Shown here in pieces: positions 5,223 through 5,509 of a DNA stretch of 5,509 nucleotides. The stretch comes from an uncultured Collinsella sp. (GTDB taxonomy: Bacteria; Actinomycetota; Coriobacteriia; Coriobacteriales; Coriobacteriaceae): assembly GCA_900551815.1 (NCBI GenBank), contig URXE01000090.1:1-5509 (forward strand), read 5' to 3'. A model generated the notes under the pieces. It saw only the letters and a list, made by a program, of their open reading frames with translations. It was not told where the DNA came from and ran no database searches. The first letter of the stretch is position 1. The number at the start of each line of letters is the position of its first letter. A program made the position numbers and the translations under genes.

Positions 5223-5329
5223 AAAACCTGCCAAAAAGGGACAGGTTTATTTTGGTCGGTTAAACGTTCACCCACCACATGAGACAGCATTTCCGCAGAT
5301 AAAACCTGCCAAAATAAACCTGTCCCTTT
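5223..5329. repeat. Inverted and direct repeat element in the hisB-hisH gap
   Basis: Arms 5235-5255 and 5309-5329 are perfectly complementary over 21 bp (core GGGACAGGTTTATTTTGG), with a 53-nt loop. A 14-bp direct repeat, AAAACCTGCCAAAA, occurs at 5223-5236 and 5301-5314. A second, local hairpin pairs AAACCTG (5224-5230) with CAGGTTT (5242-5248). It shares bases with the long stem, so the two folds exclude each other. The element occupies most of the 136-bp gap, ends 10 bp before the hisH ribosome-binding site, and is transcribed in the operon mRNA. It may be a dispersed Collinsella-type repeat; whether it regulates hisH is unknown. Confidence 0.85.
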
Positions 5330-5336
5330 GTGACGG

Positions 5337-5509
5337 TTACAGCGATCCCTTGGTGCTGGGGATGCCCTGCACGCGGGAATCGAGCTCGCAGGCGTGACGC
5401 ATCGTGCGGCCCACGGCCTTAAAGGCGGCCTCGATAATGTGATGCGAGTTGCTGCCCGCCAGCTCGCGCACGTGCAGCGTGAGCTTGGCGTCGCGCGCAA
5501 AGGCGTAGA
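5337..5509 (-). CDS. hisB: Imidazoleglycerol-phosphate dehydratase HisB, C-terminal part only
   Basis: The last 56 residues of HisB run off the right edge of the window; the beginning is not present. HisB dehydrates imidazole glycerol phosphate to imidazole acetol phosphate (EC 4.2.1.19). The fragment runs [18 protein letters not shown], then [16 protein letters not shown], and ends PSTKGSL. The HHxxE metal-binding motif (the second of the two in this enzyme, binding Mn) and the PSTKG ending are diagnostic. The frame begins two bases in from the edge and ends with TAA at 5337-5339. Whether the missing N-terminus carries a phosphatase domain cannot be seen. A monofunctional dehydratase is likely because a PHP phosphatase is encoded nearby. 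The gene is followed by a 136-bp repeat-bearing gap and then hisH. Confidence 0.95.
   Translation of the reverse strand, partial: YAFARDAKLTLHVRELAGSNSHHIIEAAFKAVGRTMRHACELDSRVQGIPSTKGSL

Noticed and set aside
4187..5263. Long plus-strand open frame of 358 codons, and a similar one at 3411-4187
   Set aside because: They are antisense shadows of hisH, hisA and hisF, produced by high GC at third codon positions; the products are Arg- and Ala-rich with no recognisable domain.
5201..5500. 333-residue HisH or a HisB-HisH fusion
   Set aside because: The upstream 100 codons are out of frame with real hisB, which ends with TAA at 5337-5339, and otherwise translate repeat DNA.

Overview
The window is a contig end from a GC-rich bacterium. 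It carries most of a histidine biosynthesis operon on the minus strand, a PHP-type histidinol-phosphatase gene on the plus strand, and a short LarC-like gene on the minus strand. The gene set, codon use and style of intergenic repeats (ACTAGTCATTGGGGAC-type units and AAACCTGTCCCTTT-type units) suggest a Coriobacteriia actinobacterium, most likely Collinsella. That assignment rests on recall of similar repeats and was not checked by a search.

Layout, left to right. Positions 1-34 are not biological: they are the Illumina Nextera adapter ending in the Tn5 mosaic end. A 161-residue LarC C-terminal-domain (LarC2-like) protein follows on the minus strand (84-569). It is divergent from a 303-residue PHP-family histidinol-phosphatase (863-1774, plus). 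Their 293-bp shared upstream region holds a strong inverted repeat (676-740) and a plausible promoter for the phosphatase gene. A gene-free block (1775-2125) then fills the whole space between two convergent stop codons. It is built from 27-bp tandem units and nested inverted repeats.

The rest is the his operon, read right to left: hisB (only its C-terminal end is present), hisH, hisA, hisF, hisI, hisE. HisB dehydrates imidazoleglycerol phosphate. HisH and HisF form the glutamine amidotransferase/cyclase that makes it. HisA isomerises ProFAR to PRFAR. HisI and HisE, separate proteins here, do the early cyclohydrolase and pyrophosphatase steps. The neighbouring PHP phosphatase would supply the histinol-phosphate dephosphorylation step (histidinol phosphate to histidinol), as expected where HisB is monofunctional. 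hisH-hisA overlap by 4 bp and hisA-hisF are 3 bp apart, so these are tightly coupled. By contrast, the hisB-hisH and hisF-hisI gaps each hold a sizeable inverted-repeat element that would be transcribed within the operon mRNA.

Most of the window is ordinary core metabolism and I see no new multi-gene system. The points most worth a second look are: a HisA whose usual active-site Asp is Ala, with an Asp two residues earlier; alternative RNA folds between hisB and hisH; the stop-to-stop fold-back repeat block; and an acidic insertion in HisH.
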